This document shows positions 12,300 through 24,762 of a stretch of DNA of 64,000 bases, one piece after another. Position 1 is the stretch's first letter. Each line of letters opens with the position of its first letter. The position numbers and the translations under genes are program-made. The DNA is taken from positions 29,633,351 through 29,697,350 of the forward strand of contig CAMZMU010000115.1 of the NCBI GenBank assembly GCA_947311845.1, read 5' to 3'. This stretch comes from Poa pratensis (taxonomy: Eukaryota; Streptophyta; Magnoliopsida; Poales; Poaceae). The notes below the pieces were generated by a model. That model was not told the origin of the DNA and did no database searches. It was given only the letters and a program-made list of their open reading frames with translations.

Positions 12300-14889
12300 A
12301 TCCTAGATATCTTGAAGGAGGAGACTTGGCATGCTATCAAGTAGCAAGCCATGGCCAAGGCAGCGGGACCAAACGGTTTATCCGAGCGCTTCTATGTCGC
12401 TCTTTAACCAACGGAAATCCCTTTTGGCTCTCGGGTGCCAGTGCACCCGCTTTTTAAAAATAAAAATAAAAAAATCAAACGAGTTTCAAAAAAATCCAAA
12501 AAAAATACCAGGTGATACATATGCATGTCCTTTACGTATATGCCGATTATGGGTGCAAAACAAATCGTATTACGAGCTACATGAAAATAAGAAATTTCGG
12601 ATGCAGCAAAAACTGATAATAGTAGGATTTTGTCAGAATTTTCTCTTTTTTCTGTAGCACAAAATACAACTTATTTTTTTACGAAAATTGTTGCGTACGT
12701 ACATCATATGTATATGTTGTTCTGTAAAAAAATGCAGATTTTTTTGAAGCAAAAAAGTATGATTTTCAAAATTTTCAAAAAACCAGGAGCAGTGTGCCCA
12801 AGAGCCAAAAGTCCCCTTTCACCAACCAAGCCCTAGTCTCTTTGCTCCCGGATAAGCCGGATGCGGTGGAAGTTCTACACTTTTGACCAGTTAGTTTAAT
12901 TAATAACCTACCTAAGCTTTTAGCGAAGGTTTTTGTAAATCGCTTGACCTTGGGCTTTCCGAGGATAGTGGCAGGCCTTTTATGCACGACAACTTCATGA
13001 TTGTGCATCAAACGGCGAGGAAGCTCAATAGAGCGAAGCGGAATTGGTGATGCTCAAATTAGATACTATCAAAGCCTTCGATACCATCGATGGGTTCTAT
13101 CTAATTGATCGAGGCTTGAAGTTGGGCTAGGACCCGCTGGCGTGGGTTTGTGACCTGACCTCTATGGCTAGCACGAGGGTCATGGTAAATGGTACACCAG
13201 GGAGGCGCATCTATCTCCGGCGTGGTATTAGCCCCCATGTTCTATATCCTTGCGTTGGACACTTCCCCCTAGGGCCACATAGTAGGAGTGACATTCAAGC
13301 TAGGGAGGAGGGGGTTGGCTTACTACACCTCCATCTTTGCGGACTACCTCGTCACCATTATTCGACCTAGTCCACAGGATATCCACGCATGTGACAAAAT
13401 CCTTGAGGACTTTGGCGAAGCTTCGCGTCCTTGGACGGATTTTGCCAAGTGCTCCCCTGATAAACTAGTACGGGCGGAGATGCATTGTCTGATCATACCC
13501 TTCTCGTGCACCTATCACGGCTTTCCACTAAGTACGCCGCGATTGAGGGCTGCAGAGTTGCAGCAGGTAGTGAATAAGCTGCCAACTTCGCAAGCACCTA
13601 CTAAAGATGAGGGGAGGGGGTCATGTAGTGTTAGTATAGACAACGCAATCGGCAAATATTTAGCCGAAATGAACAATTTATGTTGAGGATTCTTATGGCA
13701 TGGATGGAGCACACCAAAGGTGGCCATTGCAAAGTGACATGGAATAAGGTGTGTTCGCCAAAGATGTTGCGAGGGCATGGAATCCAAAACTTGAGTTATC
13801 TCAAGATGGTTCCTGCACGAGGTGGTTATGGCTAAATAGAACCAAAGAGGACACATCGCGGAGTGAGTTCAATATCCAAATGTCGAAGGAGTCCTTCGAC
13901 TCCTTGAGGCCACGACTACATCATATGTTAGGGATGGGTGTCATACGCTTTTCTGGCTAGACACGTGGTATGAGGGCACCCGTTTACGAGACTGTTGTTC
14001 GTGCATGGTGGCTAAGGCATGCCAGACACTAGATTACATACGTTGGGTCTAACTTTTGACGAGCCTACCATCCAAGAGTTTTTTACTCTATGGACATCAT
14101 GAGGATGGTGTAGCCGTCGAACGGGGACGATAGCCTCACGTGGGGTTGGGAGCGCGACAAATCATACTTGGTATGGTCGGAATATATATCACGCCTTTTT
14201 CACGACGATGAATCTTGACCCGAGGGGCGAGAAGATTTCGAAATCGCGTGCACCGATGAGCTATAAGTTCTTCACTTGGATCGTGGCCAACAATCGATGC
14301 TGGACAATTGACATACTTATGCGGCAAGGGTTGCCTCACCCTTCTCGTTGCCCGCTCTATGACCGGGAGCCGGAGTCGATCGTTCACCTCCTCCTATTAT
14401 GCGCGTGAGCGCATAAGGTTTGACACGGTCTGCTACAGGAGTGGGACATGCTCGAGTGGATGGCCATGGTGGATGAGGGGATGTCTGATTGGTGGACACG
14501 ACATCAGGTGAGGGCAACCGACAAACGCGACATTTGGTAGGTCATCGTCTTGGCCATGTGATGCATGTGGACGCACCATGATGACGTGGACTTCAATGAC
14601 GTTGCTGTTTCAACACGGTGAATCGCCCATGGTTTTAGAGCTGAGATAGGCCAATGGGGCGAAAGCGCAACAACTCCATGGAGAGTTGTTCAGAGCTGCG
14701 ACGTTATGCCTAAGGGAGTCATCGCGAGAGTAGTTTCTTTTGGTAGTGTCGGGGGCATTGTGGTAGTAAGAATGCTTTGTCGCCGACAACCTTTTCTTTT
14801 GATCTTTCGCTTGTAGCTCTTTCGGGTGTTGACTAGCCGTCTGGCTTTTTCTATCTATGAATATGACGCAGGCGTATTATTGAAAAACA
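12300..14889 (+). mobile_element. Dead LINE (L1-type) relic, ORF2 fragments
   Basis: Broken plus-strand pieces of a plant LINE ORF2 are visible in family order. At about 12350-12400 there is an 'AAGPNGL' reverse-transcriptase motif (the family has A-GPDGF). After a MITE insertion, 12830-12920 reads 'ALVSLLPDKPDAVEV', matching the pre-palm 'LLPK' segment. At 14208-14408 there is a C-terminal zf-RVT-like stretch with 'KFFTWIVANNRCWT' and 'CPLYDREPESIVHLLL'. Stops and frameshifts separate the pieces. The 3' end near 14889 ends in a short A-rich tail after 'gcgtattattgaaaa'. It is non-functional and 5' truncated, and its left boundary is uncertain. Confidence 0.75.
12413..12817. mobile_element. 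MITE nested in the LINE relic (Mutator-like duplication)
   Basis: Imperfect terminal inverted repeats: left 'cttttggctctcgggtgcc' and right 'gcccaagagccaaaag'. The flanks are 'ttaaccaac' (12404-12412) and 'ttcaccaac' (12818-12826), a 9-bp duplication with one mismatch, as MULEs make. The interior is AT-rich and partly self-complementary. It separates two parts of the reverse-transcriptase relic. Confidence 0.65.
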
Positions 14890-15357
14890 AATGTCAAGAT
14901 TTTTTTAATTGGATGAACATGGCCAACAGAAATTTGAATACATTCCTTTCCTAATTATATTCAGGGCTATGGACTATAGTTCCACACCAAATCGATCGCC
15001 CAATTTAGTCAAACCGTCCGCTACTAGGGGGACGATGCTCTGCTCCACATTCATCGGTAATCAAACATTCATGACTCATTTGATTCATCGGATAGGAAAA
15101 ATGTAGAACCTATAGGATTGAGCTGACATGTCTAATTGAGTCCTATGTGCAGATGGATTCTATTTGATTGTGACAAAGGAATTTTCCATTTTCATGAGGT
15201 TGGAACTCATTCTTTTTTCCCATAATATTTACGGTACCAATTCTTATGGGATTAATCCTATACGATGTGATACTATGAATCAAATAACTTTCATAGGAAC
15301 CAATCCTTCAAAAATCATTTGCCATTCCTTTGAATAAAGGCCCCCTCAAACTATATA
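14890..15357. other. MITE-like or unclassified repeat DNA
   Basis: AT-rich DNA whose right end (about 15330-15350, 'attcctttgaataaaggccc') looks like the terminus of a MITE, but the matching left terminus was not found. No gene is visible. Confidence 0.35.
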
Positions 15358-15933
15358 CTTCATCCGTCCACAAAAGGATGTCTCAACCTATCCCAAATTT
15401 ATATGTATCTAGATATGATTTAGTGTGTAGATACATGCAAATTTGATTTAGGTTGAGACATCCTTTGTAGCAGTGGCGTATTCAGGAAAAAATTGGAGGG
15501 TGGGCACACTGCAAAAAAATGTTGCACCGCGTATTTTTTTACCAAATGAATAGTATAAATAGGCGATTATTCACATTATTATAATCAATATGTATGTTTC
15601 ATATGTGCATGATTCCAATACAAATATTTAAAAACATAAACATAGTGAAGAAATATTAATAAACTAGAAGAAAAGGCCAATGTATTTAATCAGTACGTTA
15701 ACCACTAAGACATTAACATTTCCATCACCTGATGGCTATCCCATTTGTGCATCCTCCGCGTGATGCGTGAGGTTCCAGGTCCAAACCTGTCCCATGCATT
15801 TTATTTTTCTCAGCCACAGCACAGAATGGCCCATGGTATATGGGTGATTCGAATTTTTCTCCAAAATTCTGGGTGGGCCATGGTCCTCCCGGCCCACCCG
15901 CTGGATACGCCAGTGCTTTGTAGACAGAGAGAG
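15358..15933. mobile_element. Stowaway-like MITE split by a second MITE
   Basis: The outer element has inner inverted repeats 'aaaaggatgtctcaacc' (15373-15389) and 'ggttgagacatcctttgt' (15451-15468), with TA at both edges (15356-15357 and 15934-15935). The right terminus 'agacagagagag' follows only after the hAT-like insertion at 15471-15915. Without the insertion it would be about 125 bp, a normal Stowaway size. Confidence 0.8.
15471..15915. mobile_element. hAT-type MITE inserted in the Stowaway
   Basis: A 445-bp element with termini 'cagtggcgta' and 'tacgccagtg' (one mismatch to a perfect inverted repeat), flanked by an exact 8-bp duplication CTTTGTAG (15463-15470 and 15916-15923). CAGTG termini and an 8-bp duplication are hAT superfamily hallmarks. 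No transposase is encoded. Confidence 0.88.
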
Positions 15934-16414
15934 TATTAGGTGGTTATGGATATCTCACAGCACACTGGCTCCGATCGGATAAGCCAAAGAAACAACGAGA
16001 TGGAAGAAGAACATCGAAGAGAGTGAACACACGTAGTACCTCACTTCAGGCGCCGGCGGACTGGCCGCCGTCGTTGAAGTTGGGAGAGGAGCGGCAACGG
16101 CGAGTCGGCGCCGCGCGGCCATCGATGGATCATTATCAACCGGGCAGGGTTCAAGTTAGTGAACTTACCCTGAATCTGTACCGTCTTCCTGCTTACAGTC
16201 CTACAGGGCCATGCCGGGCTTGCGAGTGGGCTGTGGCCTGCATAGCAGGCCCAAGAGCGGAACTAGCAGGCCACCACATAGTGGGCTATCCTGCATCGGA
16301 TTGCTGGAGTTTCTATTCCCCCGTCCGGTTCTAGCCAAATCGCGGCGGAAAAAAAAAAACCAAGCCGCGGCAGCAGAGCAGCGGGCACGCTTCGGCGGTT
16401 GGCCCTCTCGCGCC

Positions 16415-18639
16415 ATGCTGCCCGCCACCCTCTCGCGCGACGCCGGAGCTCACTCGGATGATCCCCCGCGGGATGTACAGGGGGAGGAATCCGGGCCGCC
16501 ACGCCCGCGGAGGCCGCCGGCGTTCTACAGCTCCGTGTTCGCGCAGGTGCGTCGCCCGCTCGACGAAATGCCGCGCCGAGCGTAGCCGATCGTTTCCTTG
16601 CTTTTGGCTACCGGCGGGAGGAGTGGTCTATGATACCCGCGTTATCGTCTCGTGCTCGCAGATCGAAGAGGTCGGGTGGGGGCGGCTGGCGAGCGCCACG
16701 GGCGACTGGCGAGCGCCACGGGCGACGACGGCGTGTTGTGCCTCGCATTCCGCGTCGTGTAAGGGTTTCTGTCTTAACTCCCGGGGACCTTTCGGTGATG
16801 CCTTCCGTTTATTGCATTTGTTCTTGATGGTTTGGATTGAACTAGTACTGCTGGTTGTTCAATGTGACAAGCGCAACCACTGCCTGAAGTTTGGCACTTT
16901 GATAAATTGTTTCGATCAGGTTGTTCCGTTATCTTGATCGGAAGGGAATTTGCATAGGATTGTGCCATAAAACTGAACAGAGTTCTCAATTTCTCATCGA
17001 TGCAATTTTCCTATGACGTCGCTTCAGTTCTATGGTTGCATTATATAAAACTTATGGCTTGTGGTATATCTGATTGTCAGGGATGAGCACGGACGGCAGC
17101 ATTTACTGGAGATCACGTTGCCCATGAGCTATCCTGCATGTCCTCCTTCAGTTGCTGCGGTATGTTTCATCTTATCGTCAATGCCTCTGCCAGGATTGGT
17201 TTCATGATATTGTGTGATGTCAGATATTTCGTGAAGATCACAGGCCTACATGGTTGTCTACCTTTTACAGGATGTTGCTTATCTCCCCAAATTACAGTGG
17301 TCGAAAAGCTCGAGACTGAAGGATGTTGTCTGTCAGTTCCAAGAGGTAGGCCAAAATATTGTTTTTCCACTCATGAGCTGCTTATTCATGGGTCACCACC
17401 TATCAACTTTATATCTTGTTTGCACGCAATTAGCACCTGAAGGTATTGCAAGATTACTGGTCTACAATGGATGACATCGATAAGGCCCTTTGGGTTGTCG
17501 ATCCGACAGAGCCGACATATGCTATGTCTCATCGTCGTATAGCTTTAGGAGACGATTGCTATATTTTACTAAATGTTGATGCACGGAAGCCCAGCTCCTT
17601 ACCAGAGTAAGCCCAGATGTCATTTGTGTACTTCAAGGCAAGCTTGTCGTCATTGATCACCAACAAATTTTCCAGGTGCCGCTTCCTGGGCACAGATGGG
17701 AAACTGGAGAGGCTGATAAAGAATTGGAGAAAAAATCGTAGACGATGGTATTCTCTCAGGTTTCCTAGATTATTAAGTGTTGTTACATTTTCTAACTATC
17801 TATACCTATATGCTAAAACAATCTGTTGTGTTCAGCTATTTTATAACCTAACGAAGGTAGTTCTGCTTAAGCCTGCAGACATTAGTATCTTGTTTTCTAA
17901 AAGCCCTATGAGTACGTTCTTGCAATATTAAACTTGGAGTGCACAAATGTCAAAGTTTCCTAGTGTTACATTAAAGGTCATGCAACATGGTGTTGTTAAT
18001 ATATATATTCTGTTACCAGGAGTGCAGACAAAAAGTTCTATGAAAACCTGGCAGCCGTCTTAGATTTTGCTCTGCCGCAACCCCCTTCTGTCAGCATCAC
18101 AGATGATCAGCAAGCTGATTGTGGGATATGTTATGCCACACATCTGCCAACCGGTAAGCTTATTTATTCTACCTCCTGTTGCCACCATTTTGCATGCAGC
18201 GTAATCCCTGACTATAAGTCTTGTGTCTTCGGTACTGAAGATGATGAACTTGGGACTCAAAGTGGATGTGCGATGGACTACACATGCGAAAACTCCAACT
18301 GCAGCAGAGCTTTCCATTCTGTGTGCTTGAGAGATTGGTTGCGGGCAATTACTACGACAAGGCAGTACGTCTAAATGAGGATCCCCTAAACCCTGTTTGG
18401 ATGAGGGTAATACTTGGTAAAGTTTTGATATATAGTTCAAATCTGAACTAACTACCAATACTCTACCAAGTATTATTCCTCCTTCTGAAGCAATTGTTTT
18501 CCCTCGATATTCATTGGAGTATCATATCCATGAGATTTTCATGACAGGTCTTTTGTTTGTTTACAGGTCATTCGACGTTCTGTTCGGGAACTGCCCTTAT
18601 TGCAGTGAGGCTGTCGCCGTGAAGATAACCGACCGCTAA
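16415..18639 (+). CDS. FANCL: FANCL-type E3 ubiquitin ligase, frame broken by a 20-bp tandem duplication in exon 2
   Basis: FANCL is the catalytic RING subunit of the Fanconi anaemia core complex and monoubiquitinates FANCD2/FANCI during crosslink repair in the nucleus. Exons by splice sites and phase: 16415-16546, 16662-16758, 17081-17159, 17271-17345, 17434-17606, 17676-17747, 18020-18153, 18241-18364, 18567-18639. Without the duplication the product would be about 312 residues: UBC-like/RWD region (exons 2-6, for example 'YLPKLQWSKSSRLKD' and 'HRRIALGDDCYILLNVDARK'), then a RING-like zinc domain (exons 7-9) starting 'DCGICYATHLP' and ending 'LFGNCPYCSEAVAVKITDR', closely like FANCL. The unit 16686-16705 is repeated at 16706-16725; 20 is not divisible by three, so translation stops at 17125-17127. 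A downstream Met at 17124 could only give an N-terminally truncated protein. This may be a pseudogene, a null allele or an assembly artefact. Confidence 0.9.
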
Positions 18640-19832
18640 ACTTAGCCTCACATTTATTTACGAACCGAGACACCGAGATTAGCTCAATATCATCAACTGA
18701 TTGATCTGGTCGTGACCTATTTTGTGAAAACCTGTGTTCCTGTATAGTACTTCTGCTCCTAACAAGGGTTTCCAATGTCGCCGCAAAAAAAAAGGAGGGT
18801 TTCAGATGGACTAAGAAAATAGTTTGGCAAGGAAATGTTCTACAGTAGTAGGTTGCTACGTGGATGCGTTTGTCAGGTTTGTGCAAAACACGGTGACCAA
18901 CTGACCATGACCTGGCCTAGACGCCATCAGTGTTTGTCAGAATTGCCGTTCGCTTCTAGATATGAAACAGTTGGTCTGAGTCTGACCTAGTAGTAAGGTA
19001 AATTCAGCTGAGACTTTTCTTTGATGAATTCAGTTGAGACTTCAAGTCTGTTACACTACACCCTTCTAGATTGGGAGTTGGACTCTGAATCCATGGATGT
19101 TGCCTTGCTTGTTCGCCTAATTGTGACCGTTCAGTTAGTTTATTTATCAACAAGTCGCCTAATCTGAATACGGAAAAAATTATTTGAGAGAGTCGCGAAA
19201 TGGTCGGTCAAATGGAAGAAATCCCTTCTGATCGAGAACGCCAGGAGAGAATATGGCATCTAGAACTTCTTCCTACTACTACATTTCTACGATGCAATTG
19301 GAACAATCCCGATTTATCCAAACAGTGCGAACTTGATGCAACGATATATATTAGGGATTCTAGAGACATAAGGAAGCGTATCGCCACTTTAGCAGACATC
19401 ACAATATCAGGCATTATCAGCATAGCATCCAACTGTAGATCAGCATCTCGAGTGTGATCACCAATCGCACCACATCCATTGGCGTGATTCAGAACTCAGA
19501 AACCGGAGTGAAGTGGTGGTGCCTCTCCCTCGACAAACGGACAGGAGCTAAACCCGGGAGCCAGAAGCACCAGTCTCGCCGCGGCGGTTGAGCTCTCGCG
19601 CCACGCCACCCCCCGTCAGCACCCACCTCGCGCCGCCCGCTCGCGTCACTGAGCAGTAGTACAAAGTTCCGGGCGACTTCTGAAATCCAGCCACCTACGT
19701 AACCCCCAGCACCGGCTCCCGCGGCCGCGGCCAAGTCAAAATCCAGGTAGGAATGGTGCCGGGAGAGGGCGGGGAGAAGAGAAGGGGGAGGAGGAGGAGG
19801 TGGCTGCCGGCGGCGTGCCTCCCGCGGCCGGG
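18640..19832. other. FANCL-esterase intergenic region
   Basis: FANCL 3' flank and esterase promoter. An 85-codon open frame at 19200-19457 (+) shows no recognisable domain and I do not call it a gene. GC content rises from about 19500 toward the esterase first exon. Confidence 0.5.
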
Positions 19833-22800
19833 ATGCTTCACGGTGTCCGCCACCGACGAGGGCCCTCGGGCTCCGGCGCCGACGCCGGCGAGGGAGAAGG
19901 GGGAAGCAGGCGGACGCCGACGCATCTGGTCGTGACTGTCAATGGGATCGTCGGCAGGTGATTGTTTCGACCTTCTCTGCTCCTTTCCTATTGCTTTTCA
20001 CCCACCCGAGACTGCTCACACACAGCTGATTAGCTCCTTGACTTCTAAACTAAAAGGCTTTGTTGTTGACGGCGATTTTAGGATCGTTCTGTACCTATGA
20101 TTGATGAACCTAGTTGATGAAACTATGATTGATGAACCTAGTTGATGAAACTATGATTGAAAGGGGAAAAAAACCAATTTCTAATCAAAAGGCTATTACT
20201 TTTGGATGTTATGCTTCACTGCTGGTATTTCTCATGCTTTACTCGTGAGCTATTTTGTATAGCGATATAGGTTGTACATGTAGCAGAAATGCAGAATCCC
20301 CCAAAATAGATGCTAGGAAATGCTGGTTCGCTCTTTCCGATTGTTTAGGACTTTAAGAGCCAGCGTTCAGTACATACTTTTGGAAATGTTGGAAGTTATA
20401 CGCGGGTATTAGCAACCTCATTTGGAGAATAGAAAAGATTGATACTCCCTGTGGAACAATGTGCAGTAGTATTAAATTTACTATATCAGCGATACTTCGT
20501 TACTTATACATGTATATTCTTACGTACTCACAAACACAAGGTCGTGCCAGTGCTCTAGACATGTAATAATGTGCAAAATCCTTTTATTTTATCTTTATTT
20601 CTTGATTGTGTTGGAATGTGTTGTGAAGAGACTTTTATTGACAATTTTTCTTCTTCCAATATTTGCCCTTTTTACCTTGCACTTGCAGTGCAGTTGTGCT
20701 GTGAGCACCCATCTATTTCCATATCTTCTCAAATGTTTGCCCTTTCTACCATGCAGTGCAGATAATTGGGGTTACGCAGCAAAACATTTCATCAAAACAC
20801 ACCCCGAGGATGTGGTAGTTCACTGTAAGTTTAAGAGCGTCATTTAAAGAATGCTACTATTCATCCCCAAGTATAGTTAACATCAACACCAGTACTCTTT
20901 CAGTTGGAGAATGGCTCGCTAGTTTGAATATGTAAAATTGAAAATTACTGTCAGGGAAAATAATCCGTAGTTACATGGTGCTTCTTTATTTTATTTTATT
21001 TGACTTGGCATGGTGCTTCTTTATGGTAAATGAGATTTTTTTTTGTGGCACCACAGGCAGTGGGTGCAACTCAGCAACTCGAACTTTTGATGGTGTTGAT
21101 GTGATGGGAAGGAGATTAGCAGAGGAGGTAAGATTACTAAATTCATATTGGAGAAGTTAATACACAAAGCTGAGCTTGCCTGAAAGTAAAATAATATACA
21201 TATTATTTCTATTTTCTCGTCTTCTCTTTCATAATAAACAGTTTATTATTCAGGTGGGGATCTCCCCACCGCCTTTATTTAAAAGTCAGATCTATTTCGT
21301 ACTATAGTCTACCAGCTCCTATTACTCTCTGTCTTATATTCCTTCCTTACATTTAACCTGTACTTTATGTATTTAGGTAATTTCAGTTGTTGGGTGTAGA
21401 CCAGAACTTAAGAAGATCTCCTTTGTTGCACACTCATTGGGTGGATTGGTTGCAAGATACGCCATTGCATTACTATATGAGAACGAGACTGCTACACAAA
21501 CAAATTGTCATGAAGAGTATAAGAAGGATGTCAATGATGCCCGTAGCAACCAACCGACGGGTCGAGGCAAGATTGCCGGTTTGGAGCCCATTAACTTTAT
21601 AACTTTTGCAACACCACACCTTGGCACGAGATCACACAAGCAGGTTATGTTCAATTTTTTTACTTTAGATCTTGTTCCTTTGCCAGATCCAATTTGTTGG
21701 GTGTAGTTTTAATTTGCATCATGGGACATCTTAAACTTGAATTACTCAATTCTGTATGTTGCTGAGTTTTCTTCAGTAGAAGGTAATTAGTTTGAATCTC
21801 CCTTACGTTCCGATGGTTGCTACCATACCTGTTAGTGTTACTTATTTTTGTTTTCTACTATTAAGTGTGAGCAACTTTTCTTGCTCCTAATAGACGTCAC
21901 TGGCAAGTAAGGGCTTTCTGGTTCTAGCTGGCGCATCTCATATGGCGGTATGGCAAACTGGCAGATTCATTGACTCCATTCTTGATTTCTATATGCAGAT
22001 GCCACTTCTCCGTGGTTCCTATAGATTGGAAAAGATGGCTTTCGGTATGTCTTGGATTGCTGGGAGAAGTGGGAAACATCTGTTTCTGAAGGATATTGAA
22101 GATGAGAAGCCACCCTTGCTTCTTCAGATGGTCACTGATTATGGTGATCTCCATTTCATGTATGCCATATATATGCTGTTTTCGGTGAACTGCCATGTAA
22201 TTAGATCTCATTGTTTCACAAAAACAGGTGCATTTAATGATTGTTATGTCAGCATAATTTATACTTGTTTTTGTGTGCAGATCAGCTCTTCGTTCTTTCA
22301 AGCGCTGTGTTGCTTACTCAAATGTTTGTGGCGATTGTATCCTTCTTCCATATTAAACTTCAGCATATAAACCTATTGGTCATCTATTTACCAGTTAAAG
22401 TTTTGAAACCACTGTATTATATCCTTTACTATTAGTTCAGTCATTGTTGGCTGGAGGACATCTTCAATACGCCGTCAACATGAACTTCCCAAGGTAAGCA
22501 ATGTATTTATTATTAGCCCATATTTGGTTTGTAACAGGATTCTAATGTTTGGAAATTCCTCTGCATCAGAAACAAGATTTTGTGGATGATATTAAATATC
22601 CACATGTCGTATATGTGGAAAAACCCAAGGCTCAGGATGTTGATTTTTCGGATGCCATGATTTATCAGGCAAAAACTACAACTGAAATGGAAGGTAAGAT
22701 GCCTACCCCCTTCTCCCGTCCCTCGTGTGCACATTTATCTAGGCAGGATAGACTAGGAGCAGAAATGGAGGTATAGTAGTCTAGTACCAGAGGATCCACG

Positions 22801-23804
22801 ACGATTTACCGTTCATTGTTGAAGGATTTGATAAACCAGCAGAAATATAAGTGATGATGCCTTTAGGCTGGTTAATATTTGCATTGGAGCTGAAGTTTTT
22901 TTGTGTTCTGCATTCTATCCAGTATGGCTCCATTTCTTCAATATGATTAAGATGCTATTTTTCTAACTGAACTAACATGTCTTCAACTTTCAGAAGTGAT
23001 GCTCAAAAGCCTGAATAGAATTCCCTGGGAAAGGGTAGATGTTAGCTTCAAGAAAAGTAGACAAAGGATTCTTGCTCATAGCACCATTCAGGTATGTTCC
23101 AGAAATGCCTAGTGCCAAGAGATTCAATCATGGTCTAGGACATGAAATGATCACTCCTTTCTGATTAGCTACAAAACTGTCCATGCTTGCGCTGTTGATT
23201 TCGAAATGCTACAGTTGCTTCTGCGATGATATCAGTAGTTGATCATGTGGGGCATAGTTCCACCGACACAACAGATAGAAAAGGCTCCCATTTAAGTTGG
23301 TAGGTTGTCACGGACCAATCCGGATGCAATCCTTGCTGTCAAACGTAGCAGGCCCTCCATTTTATGCCTATTCAGGATAGCTTGGCGCATATGCCTTATA
23401 GCTGCAATCGCAGAAAATATATTTTTTTCGAAAAGGGGAAAGACTATTGATGCATAAGGTTTAACTCAACTTGGATTGCTGGGTAGCTTTACTCATTTTG
23501 TTCTTGAAAAAGGGGTGGAAAGGGCAGAGCTATCTTTGGCCATATTATTATGAGTTGATCCTTGAAAAAAGTTCTTTGTCCATATGAGTTAATAGTATTT
23601 GTCTACGGTGCACTGCCAAAAGTGAAATGTGATACAATACAATCAGTCAGTTGATAAGTAGGTTGAAGCAGAGTCAAAAGCCGTCGCCGTTTGAAAAACT
23701 GATTCGTTCTTGTCATTTATCCTGTGCCGCAGGTTAAGACCTATTTCTTCAATTCTGACGGAGCAGACGTGATTTTCCACATGATTGACCATTTCGTTTA
23801 TTAA
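19833..23804 (+). CDS. Serine esterase / lipase-like alpha/beta hydrolase (DUF676 type)
   Basis: Predicted lipid or ester hydrolase of the plant family with a putative serine esterase (DUF676) domain; substrate and compartment are unknown. Ten exons: 19833-19957, 20757-20824, 21057-21127, 21377-21643, 21999-22159, 22281-22336, 22441-22493, 22570-22693, 22994-23091, 23733-23804. All phases agree, giving about 364 residues. The N-terminal strand 'THLVVTVNGIVGS' is followed by the nucleophile elbow 'FVAHSLGGLVARY' (GxSxG type, Ser at about residue 108 in exon 4), then 'ITFATPHLGTRSHKQ', 'SWIAGRSGKHLFL', 'LRSFKRCVAYSNV', 'VGWRTSSIRRQHELPK', and a C-terminal 'VIFHMIDHF' whose His 357 may be catalytic. 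The start is the first in-frame ATG after the stop at 19748. All junctions are GT-AG and the frame is intact. Confidence 0.88.
20095..20160 (+). repeat. 28-bp tandem repeat in esterase intron 1
   Basis: Two exact copies of a 28-bp unit beginning 'ctatgattgatgaacctag' (20095-20122 and 20123-20150), followed by the first 10 bases of a third. It lies in the 799-bp first intron of the esterase gene. Confidence 0.92.
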
Positions 23805-24762
23805 CACGGAGCTCCCCGATGACGTGGAGCTGCCGATTTCTCTTCTATTTAGAGATTCAGTTTCAATTGAATCGGAAAAAGATGGGCAAAAGTTTCCTAG
23901 TTTTGAAGGCAGTATTAATTAGAGATACAGCGGAAGAACCTCTCATGGTAAAGGAGTGTTGGGTCTAGGGTTCCTGTAAAACTCTGGGGCTCGTAGGTTC
24001 TTTTCTCCTTTCTTCCATTCTTCAGTAGATCAGTGTGCATGCATGCACGCATGTAATGGACCACAATCTGTTGTTCAGTACTAGTATAATAAAATTCTGC
24101 TACGTCACAGAGAACTCATGGCGAGGATTACGGCTATTGACTTGTTGCCACGCATCATGCTTTGCTGCCGCAGCATGTTTCCAGAGCTTGACCTGAAATC
24201 TCTTTTAATTCCCTGCCTTTGACTGTTTATATAATACTAGTTGAAATGTCCGTGCGTTGCTACGGGCTAGCAAACTCAGCATAACTCCGTTATTTTACTT
24301 TGTAATTTTTCACACCGTATTTGTAGTGTTAAAAATATTCAACGTTATTTTTACAGAAGGGTACATCGAAACATATATCGAATTAAAAAAATCTACATGA
24401 AAATTTTCATGCATAAATGCGAGCAAGCATATATAATATTTCTAAAATCAATCTATACCATTTGTTGTCATTGTAACTCTAGAATATTTAGATACAAAAT
24501 AATACTTTGTGATGTCTTTTGATCATACATGCATTATTATTGATTGACATCCTATAAAAAGGATCTAAATATCCGCCAGATGCTGCTTCTTGTAGTTCAG
24601 TTTAGCTACCACGGCATCTATTTATCACCGTTGTTCCGCTCATTTTTTTAGGGTCCCTCGATATTGGTAAATCAGTAGACAAACCATCTTACTCTCACTT
24701 TCTCTCTCACCGTTATCTTGTTTCTTTGCTTTGACTTCTCTCTCTCCTTTCCGTGGATGAAT
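23805..24762. other. Esterase 3' flank with a common grass transposon-end motif
   Basis: No coding potential was seen. At 24235-24268 'actagttgaaatgtccgtgc' followed by 'gttgctacggg' matches a motif repeatedly found at the ends of grass repeats (commonly '...tgcccgtgcgttgcaacggg'). The element itself could not be delimited. Confidence 0.45.

Noticed and set aside
19200..19457. 85-codon open frame as a small gene between FANCL and the esterase
   Set aside because: No recognisable similarity, codon pattern or splice context; length is within chance expectation.
21924..22301. 125-codon minus-strand frame
   Set aside because: Lies antisense across esterase exon 5 and its flanking introns, a shadow of the real gene.
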